Shown one piece after another: positions 42,717-52,461 of a DNA stretch of 64,000 bases. The first letter of the stretch is position 1. Every line of letters begins with the position of its first letter. The position numbers and the translations under genes are program-made. The notes below the pieces were generated by a model, which worked only from the letters and a program-made list of their open reading frames with translations, did not search any database and had not been told where the DNA came from. The stretch comes from Paenibacillus sp. FSL H7-0357 (GTDB taxonomy: Bacteria > Bacillota > Bacilli > Paenibacillales > Paenibacillaceae), in contig NZ_CP009241.1 of NCBI RefSeq assembly GCF_000758525.1, forward strand, positions 7,235,501-7,299,500, given 5' to 3'.

Positions 42717-44006
42717 CTAGACCACCTCCGCTTCTGAATACGAGCCGTTCAAGCCGCTGATGACCTTCTGACGCTGATTCCAGGTCAGAGGTGCCGCGCC
42801 GCTGTCCAAGGCAACCATATCAATGGCTCCGTCTGCCGGGCAGACAATGGAGCACAAATTGCAGCCCACACAGTCTTCTTCACGCACTTGCAGAATCGCC
42901 TTTCCTGCGGCATCCGTTAACATGTCGATACATTGATGTGAAGCATCCTCGCAGGCAATATGGCATTTGTTGCAGTTGATGCAGTTCTCCTCGTTAATCC
43001 GTGCAACGACTTTATAGTTGAGGTCCAGATCACCCCAATTGGAGTACTTAGACACCGATTTACCGATCAGCTCAGTGACCGAAGCCAGCCCTTTATCATC
43101 CAGATAATTGTTCAGGCCGTCGATCATCTCCTCGACGATCCGGAAGCCGTGATGCATAACTGCCGTGCAGACCTGAATGCCCGTAGAGCCCATCAGCATG
43201 AACTCAACCACATCCTGCCAGGTGGAGATGCCGCCAATTCCAGAGATCGGTACGCCAACTCCGCGGTCGCGGGCGCATTCGGCCACCATGCTGAGCGCAA
43301 TCGGCTTCACCGCCGGGCCGCAATAACCGCCATGCGCGCCTTGGCCGCCGACATTCGGAATCGTGTTCCAGCTGTGAATGTCGACGCCGGCCAGGCTGTT
43401 GATCGTATTAATCAGGCTGATCGCATCGGCGCCGCCTTTGACGGCATGGCGGGCAACGACTGTAATATCCGTTATATTCGGGGTCAGTTTCACAATGACC
43501 GGCGTGGTTGCGACTTCTTTGACCCAGGTCGTCTGCGCCTGTACGAGGTCAGGCTGCTGGCCGGAGGCTGCGCCCATGCCGCGTTCCGCCATCCCGTGCG
43601 GGCAGCCAAAGTTAAGCTCCAGGCCGTCTACGCCGACAGCCTCTACCCGTTTGACGATTTCATGCCATTTATCCTGCCTCGGTTCGACCATCAGGGAGGC
43701 AATAATCGCATGACCCGGAAACTTTTTCTTCGTTTCATAGATCTCCTTCAGGTTCACCTCAAGCGGGCGGTCCGTAATCAGCTCGATATTGTTGAAGCCC
43801 GCCACACGCTGACCGTTGAAGTGCACGGCCGCAAACCGGGAGGAGGTGTTAATAATCGGATCACCGAGTGTCTTCCACACCGCCCCTCCCCAGCCGGCCT
43901 CGAACGCCCGCTGCACTTGATAGCCTGTATTGGTGGGCGGCGCAGACGCCAGCCAGAATGGATTAGGTGACTTGATACCTGCAAGATCAATACTCAAATC
44001 TGCCAT
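42717..44006 (-). CDS. preA: NAD-dependent dihydropyrimidine dehydrogenase, PreA subunit
   Basis: 429 residues. Residues about 1-310 are a dihydroorotate-dehydrogenase-like FMN barrel (NPFWLASAPPTNTGYQ, LELNFGCPHGM, IVKLTPNITDI, GIGGISTWQDVVEFM). The C-terminus has two 4Fe-4S motifs, CINCNKCHIACEDASHQCI and CVGCNLCSIVCPADGAI. With PreT it reduces uracil or thymine to the dihydro form using NADH. ATG 44006 has AGGGAGG. The catalytic loop Cys of pyrimidine-reducing enzymes seems to be replaced by another residue or lies in FGCPHGM; this I cannot settle. It lies 69 bases after preT. Confidence 0.93.
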   Translation of the reverse strand: MADLSIDLAGIKSPNPFWLASAPPTNTGYQVQRAFEAGWGGAVWKTLGDPIINTSSRFAAVHFNGQRVAGFNNIELITDRPLEVNLKEIYETKKKFPGHAIIASLMVEPRQDKWHEIVKRVEAVGVDGLELNFGCPHGMAERGMGAASGQQPDLVQAQTTWVKEVATTPVIVKLTPNITDITVVARHAVKGGADAISLINTINSLAGVDIHSWNTIPNVGGQGAHGGYCGPAVKPIALSMVAECARDRGVGVPISGIGGISTWQDVVEFMLMGSTGIQVCTAVMHHGFRIVEEMIDGLNNYLDDKGLASVTELIGKSVSKYSNWGDLDLNYKVVARINEENCINCNKCHIACEDASHQCIDMLTDAAGKAILQVREEDCVGCNLCSIVCPADGAIDMVALDSGAAPLTWNQRQKVISGLNGSYSEAEVV

Positions 44007-44075
44007 TGATGTTCCCTCCCTGTCATATAAAGTCCGGTTGAAGCCGCCGGTCTTGTATTGCTTGGCACTCCCCGT

Positions 44076-45467
44076 TTAGACAGCAGAACCTGCCACGCTG
44101 TCCTGCAGGCCCAACAATTGCTTCACAATAGCATAAGCAGCGTCTTTGCCCTGCTGGGCGGCGGATACGACCATCGCTTCGCCTTTGCCGGAACCAAACA
44201 CAATATCACCGGCGGCATAAATCTGCGGATCGGACGTCCGTCCGGTCTTCTCATCAATTTTGACAACCCCATAGTTGTGCTCAAGACCGAGCGCTTCAAT
44301 CAGGTCCAGCCGCCGCTTCTGTCCGATCGCCACCACAACCGCATCCACCGGTATCAGGAATTCAGAGCCCTCAACAGGCATCGGCGCAAGGCGGCCGTCT
44401 TTGCCGGTCTCCCCGGTCAGCTTCATCTGCACGCACTCCAGTGCCGTAACATTGCCGAGCTCGTCCCCGACAATACGCTTCGGCAAAGTCAGCCAGTTAA
44501 ATTCCACACCTTCCTGCTTGGCAAATTCATATTCGAAATCGTAGGCCGTCATCTCCGAGCGCGTACGGCGGTAGACCATCTTCACATTCGATGCCCCCAG
44601 CCGCACCGAGCAGGTTGCCGCATCAATGGCCGTATTGCCTGCGCCGATGACAGCGACGCGCTGGCCCATCAGCTCCAGTGTCGGAATGCCTGTCTTGGTG
44701 GTTTCCACCAGCTCTATCGCATCGTATACCCCGGACAGCTTCTCACCTTCAATGCCAAGCGGAGGAACATACCCCATCCCTGCAGCCAGCACAATGGCAT
44801 CATACTCCGCCTTCAGCTCCTCCACGGAGACGTCAACGCCAACCTTCGTTCCGGTGCGGATCTCCACGCCCAGCTGCTCCACCTGCTCCACTTCCCATAG
44901 CGATATAGACTGCGGCAGCCGGAAAGAGACAATACCATGTGTATCCAGCCCGCCGGCGAGCGGCTTCGCCTCATAGATCACCACCTGGAAGCCTTCACGC
45001 GCCAGCTCTCTAGCCGCAGACAGCCCGGCCGGACCGCTCCCGATGACAGCGACCTTTTTGTCATTAGGAGCACCGGCTTTGAATAACTGAACACCGCTGC
45101 TTATAGCCCAGTCCGTGGCATAACGCTGTAGCAGTCCGATCTGGATCGGTGCCGAAGCATCATTCAGAACGCATGCGCCTTCGCACAACTCCTCAGTTGG
45201 ACAGACACGGGCGCAACTCGCACCTACAGGATTGGAGTCCATGATCGTCTGCGCTGAGCCTTTTAAATTATCGGTGGCGATCCGCTTAATAAAGGAAGGA
45301 ATATTAATGCTGGTCGGGCAGGCTTTAATACAGGGGGCGTCATAACAATACAGACAACGGTTGGATTCTTCGATTGCACCTTTGCGGGTTAAACCCGGCT
45401 CAGCCTCGGCGAAGTTGCGCATGAACATATCAGGCGTAAACGTGGTTAACGGAGAAGAATGCTCCAT
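44076..45467 (-). CDS. preT: NAD-dependent dihydropyrimidine dehydrogenase, PreT subunit
   Basis: 463 residues. The N-terminal about 115 residues are a helical domain with cysteine motifs (CLYCYDAPCIKACPTSINI, CARVCPTEELCEGAC) that bind two 4Fe-4S clusters, as in GltD-like proteins. Then come FAD and NAD(P) Rossmann domains: VIGSGPAGLSAARELAREG, VAVIGAGNTAIDAAT, and IYAAGDIVFGSG near the end. It passes electrons from NADH to PreA. ATG 45467 has AGGAGGGAG. First gene of the operon, divergent from the PucR gene; its promoter lies in the 324-base gap with the TTAGACA palindrome. Confidence 0.93.
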   Translation of the reverse strand: MEHSSPLTTFTPDMFMRNFAEAEPGLTRKGAIEESNRCLYCYDAPCIKACPTSINIPSFIKRIATDNLKGSAQTIMDSNPVGASCARVCPTEELCEGACVLNDASAPIQIGLLQRYATDWAISSGVQLFKAGAPNDKKVAVIGSGPAGLSAARELAREGFQVVIYEAKPLAGGLDTHGIVSFRLPQSISLWEVEQVEQLGVEIRTGTKVGVDVSVEELKAEYDAIVLAAGMGYVPPLGIEGEKLSGVYDAIELVETTKTGIPTLELMGQRVAVIGAGNTAIDAATCSVRLGASNVKMVYRRTRSEMTAYDFEYEFAKQEGVEFNWLTLPKRIVGDELGNVTALECVQMKLTGETGKDGRLAPMPVEGSEFLIPVDAVVVAIGQKRRLDLIEALGLEHNYGVVKIDEKTGRTSDPQIYAAGDIVFGSGKGEAMVVSAAQQGKDAAYAIVKQLLGLQDSVAGSAV

Positions 45468-45723
45468 CAGATCTCCCTCCTTCTGGACGAATGGTGTTCC
45501 CAGGCATTGCCGGATAAAAAATCACATTTTCATCATCGAAATCATCTTTGTGTTATATAATATAACATTATTCCAATGATCGCCTTAATATTTTACTTAC
45601 TTATCAGGCTTAATGTAGTAAAATGGACAATAAACCAAAGGATCCATTCTATTTTCTTTCTAAACGAGTTATATTTCCTCACATATTATATTCAAACTAT
45701 AGTCATTTTGATTTTTCGTTACA

Positions 45724-45740
45724 TTAGACACATTGTCTAA
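45724..45740. promoter_or_regulatory. Palindrome in the preT/PucR intergenic region
   Basis: TTAGACA-CAT-TGTCTAA, a perfect 7-3-7 palindrome 51 bases before the PucR start. The same TAGACA half-sites occur as an inverted pair upstream of the ABC operon (54193-54241), suggesting a shared operator, probably for the PucR protein. The rest of 45468-45791 is A/T-rich, with no further feature that I can defend. Confidence 0.5.
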
Positions 45741-45791
45741 TTTCAAAAGTGTATTTTTTACCTGCCTGACGACATAGCGAGGGGGAAGCTT

Positions 45792-47480
45792 ATGGATTGG
45801 GAACTTGTATTTACGGTCCGCGATGCGCTGAAAAGACCGCTGTTTGCGGAAGCGGAGCTTATAGGCGGAAAAAACGGCCTGAACCGGGCGATTCGCTGGG
45901 TGCATGTGCTGGAAAGTGCCAGTTTTGAAAGGCTGATTCACGGGGAAGAGATGATATTGACTACGGGGATGGGTGTAAGTGTTGATTTGCCTTCCTCCTT
46001 ATCGTTTATGCACAATTTGATCGATAAGAATGCCGCCTGTTTGTGCATCGAGCTGGGAGAGTATTTCTGCAAAATCCCGCAGGAGATGATCGACCTGGCG
46101 AACAGCCACGATTTCCCGCTGATTATTTTCACCCGAACGGTACGTTTCGTGGATATCACGCTTGATCTGCATTCCCTCATCATCAACCGCCATCACCGCA
46201 TGCTGCAGGAGCTGGAGAGCATCTCCCGTGAATTCCACCGCCTGACGCTGACTTCCCAAGGGACCCTTAAGGTTCTGCAGCTATTATGTAAAAGCACCCG
46301 CACGCAAATTGTATATATGCAGCTGCAGGGCAAACCCCTGTTCTTCCCGGCGCTGCCGCCCGAGGATCAGGCCCCATTGCTTCAGTTCTTCGAAGCCTTC
46401 AGTGAAGAGATGGAGGGCGTACAGCCCGATGCCGCACCTTACATCCGCGAATTCGGCCATAAGCTGATCGCGCTGAAGCCGGTGGGCGCGCTCGACCAGA
46501 CCTGGGCTTATATCCTGATGGTCAGCAGCCACAAACCCCAGGAGTTCGACTGCCTGCTGCTGGATTCTGCCTCCCTGTCGATCGCCCAGGAGCTGCTGCG
46601 CACACGGTATATGGAGGAACGTAAGCTGTTCTCCGAGAACCTGTGGGTGGATGAGCTGATCAGCGGCCGCACCCAGGATGACAACCGGCTCAAGGGACTG
46701 GCGGGACCCGACTTTAATGTCGTGAATGAGCTGCCGTACCGCGTATGCCTGATTGAGATCGAGAATCCCCGCGATGTTAAATGGAACAGCTCGGAGAATG
46801 ATTGGGAATCCATCACCTTCCATCTGTCGCTCATTCTCCGCTCCATCTTCGAGAAATACTCGCTGCGCCCGCTGATCACACTCAAGAACAACCGGCTCAC
46901 TGTCATCGCGCTCGATATCCAGTCCAAGCTGCCCGGCAAGCTGCGGCTGCAGCAGGCGCTTGATTCCCTGCTGCATATCCGCTCCGACGAGAAATTGAAG
47001 GACCTGCAGCTCGTTATTGGAGTCAGCAAGTCCCACAGGGGCCTGAAACATGCCTATGCCGGTTATCAGGAAGCCGTACAAGCGCTGTCTCTCTATACTT
47101 GTTACCAGAAGTCTGTGTTGTTCTACGAAGAGCTCGGCGTATTCCAGCTGCTGCTGAACCTGAATGACGGCAAGACGCTGGAGAATTTCATCCGCAGCTA
47201 TCTCGGCCCGCTGATCGATCACGACCAGTCTAAAGGGAGCGAGCTCCTGCTGACGCTTCGCGTCTATCTCGACCATGACGGCTCCAAGCAAATCGCCGCC
47301 CGCAATTTATTCATCGTCAGACAGTCGCTCTATTACCGGCTGGACAAAATCACTGAACTGCTGGGCGAAGACTTCATGCTGCCGGAGAACCGCATCTCCA
47401 TCCAGGTCGCCCTGCGTGCCTACCAGTTCCTGTATCCGGAGAAATTCACTCTGCCCAGCTCCCGTTCAGCACAGCTTTGA
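45792..47480 (+). CDS. PucR-family transcriptional regulator
   Basis: 562 residues. The N-terminal PucR domain (about 10-125) has VRDALKRPLFAEAELIGGKN and WVHVLESASFERLIHGEEMILTTG. A GAF-like or CdaR middle follows, and the C-terminal HTH_30 reads LDHDGSKQIAARNLFIVRQS then LYYRLDKITELLGEDF. PucR-type proteins sense purine or pyrimidine breakdown intermediates; here the gene lies between two pyrimidine operons. ATG 45792 has GAGGGGGAAG. It ends 35 bases inside the end of the aminotransferase gene (convergent overlap). It probably activates both operons; direct evidence is the shared palindrome. Confidence 0.88.
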   Translation: MDWELVFTVRDALKRPLFAEAELIGGKNGLNRAIRWVHVLESASFERLIHGEEMILTTGMGVSVDLPSSLSFMHNLIDKNAACLCIELGEYFCKIPQEMIDLANSHDFPLIIFTRTVRFVDITLDLHSLIINRHHRMLQELESISREFHRLTLTSQGTLKVLQLLCKSTRTQIVYMQLQGKPLFFPALPPEDQAPLLQFFEAFSEEMEGVQPDAAPYIREFGHKLIALKPVGALDQTWAYILMVSSHKPQEFDCLLLDSASLSIAQELLRTRYMEERKLFSENLWVDELISGRTQDDNRLKGLAGPDFNVVNELPYRVCLIEIENPRDVKWNSSENDWESITFHLSLILRSIFEKYSLRPLITLKNNRLTVIALDIQSKLPGKLRLQQALDSLLHIRSDEKLKDLQLVIGVSKSHRGLKHAYAGYQEAVQALSLYTCYQKSVLFYEELGVFQLLLNLNDGKTLENFIRSYLGPLIDHDQSKGSELLLTLRVYLDHDGSKQIAARNLFIVRQSLYYRLDKITELLGEDFMLPENRISIQVALRAYQFLYPEKFTLPSSRSAQL

Positions 47481-48813
47481 ACGTGTCGATTATAAACTGC
47501 ACATCCTCATCGGTGGAGGATAACGGCGGTGCGAAGGTAAGCACATTATTGAATCCCGCCACCGTATCTCCGTTTTTGCCGATGATCAGCCCTTTGGATT
47601 TGCATTCGGCAATAATGCCTTTGACGACAGCCAGATCGGCAGGCTGCTTGGTGGCTTTATCTGCCACCAGCTCAATGCCGATGACCAGTCCAAAGCTGCG
47701 GACATTTCCTACCAGCTTGTGATCCCGCAGCCCGGAGAATGCACCTGCCAGCCTTTGCCCGAGGATTTCAGCACGCTCCACCAAATGCTCCTGCTCCAGA
47801 ATCTCCAGGTTACGCAGCGCAAGCGCACAGGCCGCAGGATTGCCGCCGAACGTATTCACATGGCGGAAATATCCGTAATCATCACTGTTGTCCTTGAAGA
47901 CCTCATAAATATCCTTGCGCACCGCCGTTGCCGACAGCGGAAGATAGGCGCTGGTCAGCCCTTTGGCCATCGTCACTATATCAGGTTTGATGCCGAAATT
48001 ATGATGGCCGAAGTTGCGGCCGGAACGCCCGAAGCCGCAGATGACCTCATCAATAATCAGCAGCACTCCATGCTTGCGGCAGATTTCCTGCACCCGGTCC
48101 ATATACACCTGATGCGGCACAATGACTCCGCCTCCGGTAATTACCGGCTCCATAATTACCGCCGCAACCGTCTCTGCTCCCTCCCAGACAATCGTATCCT
48201 CAATGGCCTGCGCACACTGGAGGTTGAACGCCTCCACAGTCAAGCCGTCAGGACGGCGGTAGCTGTCGGGCGGTGCCACATGGAGGAATCCGCCGGTCAG
48301 CGGCTCATATTTATATTTGCGCTGCGCCTGGCCGGTCGCTGACAGCGCGCCGAGCGAGCTGCCATGATAACCGCGGTAGCGGGCAATGAATTTATGCCGG
48401 TAATGCTGGCCGATTTGCTGCTGGTATTGGCGGGCCATTTTGAAGGCCGCTTCGTTCGCTTCCGATCCGCTATTGGAGAAGAAAATGACATAGTCGTCGC
48501 CCAGCCATTCATTCAACTTCTCGGCAAGCGCGATTGCCGGCCTGTGGCTCTGCGTGAGCGGAAAATAAGGCAGGGTGAGCAGCTGCTGATAGGCCGCATC
48601 GGCCAGCTCCTTGCGCCCATATCCGACATTGACGCACCACAGCCCGGACATCCCGTCCAGAAATTTATTCCCGTCAATATCAGTAACCCATGATCCGCTT
48701 GCCGTCGCCGCGATCATCGGCGGATGGCTCTCGCTGTAAGGGGTAATGTTATGCCATAGATACTGCTGATCTTTCTTGACGGCCAGCTCACTTTCGTTCT
48801 CCAGGCTCTGCAC
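47446..48813 (-). CDS. Class III aminotransferase (beta-alanine/omega-amino acid type)
   Basis: 455 residues from GTG 48813, with GAGGAGAG at 6 bases; ATG 48834 lacks a site. Class III fold: FSNSGSEANEAAFKMARQY, LLIIDEVICGFGRSG (PLP Asp), and VTMAKGLTSAYLPLSA (PLP Lys). FSGLRDHKLVGNVRSFGLVIGIEL is typical of omega-amino acid:pyruvate transaminases. In this pathway it would turn beta-alanine (or 3-aminoisobutyrate) into malonate (or methylmalonate) semialdehyde with pyruvate or 2-oxoglutarate as acceptor. It is the last gene of the ABC-mmsA operon; the dehydrogenase gene ends 31 bases before it. Substrate is inferred from context. Confidence 0.88.
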   Translation of the reverse strand: MQSLENESELAVKKDQQYLWHNITPYSESHPPMIAATASGSWVTDIDGNKFLDGMSGLWCVNVGYGRKELADAAYQQLLTLPYFPLTQSHRPAIALAEKLNEWLGDDYVIFFSNSGSEANEAAFKMARQYQQQIGQHYRHKFIARYRGYHGSSLGALSATGQAQRKYKYEPLTGGFLHVAPPDSYRRPDGLTVEAFNLQCAQAIEDTIVWEGAETVAAVIMEPVITGGGVIVPHQVYMDRVQEICRKHGVLLIIDEVICGFGRSGRNFGHHNFGIKPDIVTMAKGLTSAYLPLSATAVRKDIYEVFKDNSDDYGYFRHVNTFGGNPAACALALRNLEILEQEHLVERAEILGQRLAGAFSGLRDHKLVGNVRSFGLVIGIELVADKATKQPADLAVVKGIIAECKSKGLIIGKNGDTVAGFNNVLTFAPPLSSTDEDVQFIIDTFKAVLNGSWAE

Positions 48814-48844
48814 CGCAATCTCTCCTCTCAACATTCCATTGTGG

Positions 48845-50308
48845 TCAATAACGCGCAGTGATCATTTTCTTGCGGGTGTAGAATTCCACACCGTCACGGC
48901 CGTTGGCGTGCAGGTCTCCATAGAACGATTTCTTATAGCCCGAGAAAGGAAAAAAGGCCATCGGTGCAGGCACACCGAGATTCACGCCAAGCATTCCGGC
49001 ATCAATCTCTTCCCGGAACTCCCTTACCGCCTTGGCGCTGTCCGTATAAATGCAGGCTCCATTGGCAAACGGGGACTGATTCGTTACGTTTATCGCCTCC
49101 GCCAGATCCTTGACACGAACCACAGACAGCAGCGGAGCGAAAATCTCATCGCGCCAGATCGTCATTCCCGGCTCTACACGGTCGAAGATGGTCGGCCCGA
49201 GAAAGTAGCCCTTGCCTCCCGCCGCTGCATCTTTCCGGCCGTCCCGCACCAGTTCCGCCTTCTCCTGTACACCTGCCTCAATATAAGCCAGCGTGCGGTC
49301 CTTGTTCGACTGGCGGATGACCGGCCCGAGAAATACTCCGGCCTCTCTGCCGTCGCCGATCTTCAGCCCGTCGGCCGCCTCAAGGAGACGGCTCACCAGT
49401 TCGTCGGCAATCGTCTCCTGCACGACGACCACCGAACAGGCCATGCAACGCTCGCCCGCCGACCCGAAGGCCGCAGCGATAATATTCTTCACCGTATGGT
49501 CCAGATCGGCATCTTGAAGCACAATCGAATGGTTTTTGGCTCCGGCCAGTGCCTGCACCCGTTTGCCATGTGCAGTCCCTTGCTTATACACATATTCCGC
49601 TACTGGCTGTGAGCCGACAAAGGAAATCGCCTTCACCTCGTCGTGTTCAAGTAATCCACCCACCACATCATGTGCTCCATGCACCACATTCAGCACACCC
49701 GGCGGAAACCCCGCTTCCGCAAACAGCTCCGCCAGCCGGTTCATCAGCAGCGGTGTCCGTTCGGAAGGCTTCAGCACAAAGGTATTGCCGCAGGCCACTG
49801 CCAGCGGAAACATCCAGCAGGGCACCATCATCGGGAAGTTAAAGGGCGCGATCCCGCCGATCACCCCCAGGGGGTAGCGGTACATGCCCGATTCAATTCC
49901 GGTGGCAATATCCGGCAGCTGGCTGCCCATCATCAGTGTGGGGATGCCGGAGGCAAACTCCACACATTCAATACCGCGCTGCACTTCGCCCAGCGCTTCC
50001 TCCAGGCTTTTGCCGTTCTCCAGCGTAATCAGCTCAGCCAGCTCATTCCAGTGCTGCACCAGCAGCTGCTGGTACTGGAAGAAATAGCGGGCCCTCCGCG
50101 GAACGGCAACCCTTTTCCATGAATGAAATGCCTCTGCCGCAGCTTGCACCGCAGTATCCAGCTCTTCGCGGCTGGAAATCGGCACATAAGCAATCACTTC
50201 TCCGTTTGCCGGGTTAAACACTTCCTCCTCCCGCCCGGATGATGACGCCACCCAAACCCCGTTTATATAATTCCTGACTTTTTCAGTCTGCTTCGCCAGC
50301 AGAGACAT
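48845..50308 (-). CDS. mmsA: CoA-acylating (methyl)malonate-semialdehyde dehydrogenase
   Basis: 487 residues from ATG 50308 with GAGGTG upstream; a GTG at 50326 is upstream in frame. ALDH fold: [16 protein letters not shown] (NAD-binding region), [15 protein letters not shown] (catalytic Cys), and [30 protein letters not shown] (residue block typical of MmsA/IolA; I give positions about 450-480). It converts malonate semialdehyde or methylmalonate semialdehyde plus CoA and NAD+ to acetyl-CoA or propionyl-CoA and CO2, which ends pyrimidine or beta-alanine breakdown. B. subtilis IolA is the near relative, but no iol genes lie here. Follows the lipoprotein gene by 92 bases. Confidence 0.9.
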   Translation of the reverse strand: MSLLAKQTEKVRNYINGVWVASSSGREEEVFNPANGEVIAYVPISSREELDTAVQAAAEAFHSWKRVAVPRRARYFFQYQQLLVQHWNELAELITLENGKSLEEALGEVQRGIECVEFASGIPTLMMGSQLPDIATGIESGMYRYPLGVIGGIAPFNFPMMVPCWMFPLAVACGNTFVLKPSERTPLLMNRLAELFAEAGFPPGVLNVVHGAHDVVGGLLEHDEVKAISFVGSQPVAEYVYKQGTAHGKRVQALAGAKNHSIVLQDADLDHTVKNIIAAAFGSAGERCMACSVVVVQETIADELVSRLLEAADGLKIGDGREAGVFLGPVIRQSNKDRTLAYIEAGVQEKAELVRDGRKDAAAGGKGYFLGPTIFDRVEPGMTIWRDEIFAPLLSVVRVKDLAEAINVTNQSPFANGACIYTDSAKAVREFREEIDAGMLGVNLGVPAPMAFFPFSGYKKSFYGDLHANGRDGVEFYTRKKMITARY

Positions 50309-50400
50309 AGCCCACACCTCTTTCACTGTTTCTGGATGCCGATGATAACAGATGACCGCCAGAACGGGCGGCCATCTATCATCAATATGAGGGAAACCGC

Positions 50401-51507
50401 TTATTTTGCCGCCATTTCAACAATCTCGTTCGTATAGGCTTCTTCCACGTTGGCCGCCTCTTTGATTACACCAAATTTGAGCGCAATGTCTGCCGTCTGC
50501 TGGAATGCAGCTGCATCGGTATACCCCAGCTTGGAAACGTCAAAGCCCTCCGGCTGGATCAGCTTGGCAACCTCCGTCATCATCGTAAGCTGATGCTCTC
50601 TTGAAGTGCTGCCTTCTTCAGCGAGCTTCATTACACTATCCACAGCCGCCTCAGGATCGGCAATGGCATCTTTCCAGCCCTTCAAGGAAGCGCGGACGAA
50701 TTTGGCCGCTGTCTCCTTATTGTCTGCAAGCCACTCTTTATTGGCGAACAGATTGTCTTCGAGCATCGCTACGCCTTCATCATTCATATCAATCACATTC
50801 AGCTCTTCGGCCTTGATGCCCGATTCCAGCACAACCTGATATTCGTTATACGTCATCGCCGAAGCCGCGTCGATTTCGCCGCCAAGGAATTGGTCCATCG
50901 TGAAGCCCTGCTTCGTGAAATTCAGGTCCTTGTTGGAATCCAGCTTGTATTTATCAAAAAGTGCAAGGATTTCAAACTCGTTGCCACCCATCCAGTTGCC
51001 GACTTTTTTGCCTTTCAGATCCGCTGCACTGCTGATTCCCGCCTCCTTCTTGGACACCAGCACGAGTCCGCTCTTCTGGTAGATTTGCGCAATCTGCACC
51101 AGCGGCATTTCCTGTTCCTGGCTGGTCAGCAGACTCGCCACCCAATCCACGCCGATATCGGCGGAGCCGCCCGCGACCTGTTGCTCAGGCACTATATCCG
51201 GACCGCCGGGCAGGATCTCCACATTAAGACCTTCTTCAGCATAGTACCCCTTGTCCTGGGCCAGAAAGTATCCGGCAAATTGGGCCTGCGGCACCCATTT
51301 CAGCTGGAGCTTGACCGTCACCGGTTCCGCAGCCGGTTCTGTGGCCGCCGCCGTTTCCGGTGAAGCCGAAGCTCCCGTGCCTGCCGTCGCTTCAGCCGCC
51401 GGAGCATTATTATTGTTGTTACCTCCACAACCTGCCAGCAAAGAGATTGCCATGATCATTACCGCCATCAACAGCCCACCGTGAAATTTGCCTTTATTCC
51501 CTTTCAT
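50401..51507 (-). CDS. ABC transporter substrate-binding lipoprotein (NMT1/THI5-like)
   Basis: 368 residues from ATG 51507 (GGGGGAG at 8 bases). A lipoprotein signal with LLAGCGG lipobox places the mature N-terminus at the Cys near residue 27; an Asn/Ala/Glu-rich linker follows. The periplasmic-binding fold starts [20 protein letters not shown] and [15 protein letters not shown], which is the NMT1/THI5/SsuA family known for pyrimidine-like (HMP, thiamine precursor), riboflavin, nitrate and sulfonate ligands. Operon with pyrimidine-catabolic genes suggests uracil, thymine, a nucleobase or related compound as ligand. It is the third or fourth gene, after two permeases and an ATPase. Confidence 0.87.
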   Translation of the reverse strand: MKGNKGKFHGGLLMAVMIMAISLLAGCGGNNNNNAPAAEATAGTGASASPETAAATEPAAEPVTVKLQLKWVPQAQFAGYFLAQDKGYYAEEGLNVEILPGGPDIVPEQQVAGGSADIGVDWVASLLTSQEQEMPLVQIAQIYQKSGLVLVSKKEAGISSAADLKGKKVGNWMGGNEFEILALFDKYKLDSNKDLNFTKQGFTMDQFLGGEIDAASAMTYNEYQVVLESGIKAEELNVIDMNDEGVAMLEDNLFANKEWLADNKETAAKFVRASLKGWKDAIADPEAAVDSVMKLAEEGSTSREHQLTMMTEVAKLIQPEGFDVSKLGYTDAAAFQQTADIALKFGVIKEAANVEEAYTNEIVEMAAK

Positions 51508-51555
51508 CACGCAGCTCCCCCTACCCATTTGAGTTTGTAGTTTGGTGTAACAGAT

Positions 51556-52461
51556 TTAAGATGACGCACGCTGGGAGGAATGCCACTTGATGAATACCTT
51601 CTCCAGCCGCTCCACTACCAGATAGAAGATGACTCCGGCTATAGCCGCAAGTACGATGCAGGACCAGCCCAGCGGCATCTTGGCCACCTTGATCGAGTTG
51701 GATAGCAGGTAGCCAAGCCCTCTGGAGGAGAAGAAAAACTCTCCGACAATCGCTCCGATCATACTTGCGGTAGCATTGATCTTCAGCGCGGTGAACACAT
51801 ACGGCAGACTGTTCTGAATCCGCAGATAGCGGAACACCGCCGGCTTGCCGGCTGCGTAGGAATGCATTAAATCCAGCGCCAGCGGATCGACTGATACCAT
51901 CCCTTTATAGGCATTGATAGCCATCGCCGCCATGGTCGTTGCCGTAACGATTGCCGCACGCGAGCCGATCCCGTCGCCGAACCACAGATTCATAATCGGT
52001 GCCAGCGCAACAATCGGCACAGCATTCAGTGCAGCGACCAGTGTCAGGCTGCCACCGCCCCAGCGGGGCCAGGCCGTTGCGACCAGGGCGATTAAGAACC
52101 CGAAGGCCGAACCAATCAGCATTCCCACCACAGCCTCAGTCAGCGTATAGCCGGTATAGGACAAGAGCAGGCTGAAATTATCCCTAATCGCCTCCGCTAT
52201 GGCCGAAGGCAGCGGCAGCTGGTATTTTTTCAGATCGAACAGCTTGTGGAATATTTGTGCTTCCCAGAGAACCAGAAAAAGCACACCGGCCAGCAGAGGC
52301 AGAATCACGCCAGCGTTCAGCCATTTCACAGAGCGGCGTCCAAGCTTCCGCTTGCTCCGTCCAGCAAATACGCTATCCTTCGTTGTTATACGAGAGGATG
52401 TAGCTCCCTCATTCCCTGCAGAAGCTATCAACGTTGCTTCACGCACAGTATTTCCCTCCAT
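51556..52461 (-). CDS. ABC transporter permease (SsuC/TauC-like), copy 2
   Basis: 301 residues. Start ATG 52461 overlaps the stop of the previous permease (TAATG), so the two are translationally coupled. About 50 N-terminal residues are cytosolic and variable. Six membrane helices follow, with the EAA-like loop AINAYKGMVSVDPLALDLMHSYAAGKPAVF (residues about 180-210). That loop contacts the ATPase. Together with the 52461-53273 permease it forms a heterodimeric channel for the NMT1-type importer. A single homodimer is more usual for this family, so having two distinct permeases is a notable feature, shared with riboflavin or pyrimidine precursor systems. Confidence 0.87.
   Translation of the reverse strand: MEGNTVREATLIASAGNEGATSSRITTKDSVFAGRSKRKLGRRSVKWLNAGVILPLLAGVLFLVLWEAQIFHKLFDLKKYQLPLPSAIAEAIRDNFSLLLSYTGYTLTEAVVGMLIGSAFGFLIALVATAWPRWGGGSLTLVAALNAVPIVALAPIMNLWFGDGIGSRAAIVTATTMAAMAINAYKGMVSVDPLALDLMHSYAAGKPAVFRYLRIQNSLPYVFTALKINATASMIGAIVGEFFFSSRGLGYLLSNSIKVAKMPLGWSCIVLAAIAGVIFYLVVERLEKVFIKWHSSQRASS

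Noticed and set aside
42960..43970. 336-codon open frame on the + strand opposite preA
   Set aside because: Shadow of the preA coding frame; preA has FMN-barrel and cluster motifs.
46284..47291. 335-codon open frame on the - strand opposite the PucR gene
   Set aside because: Antisense to a protein with N- and C-terminal PucR domains; no own signals.
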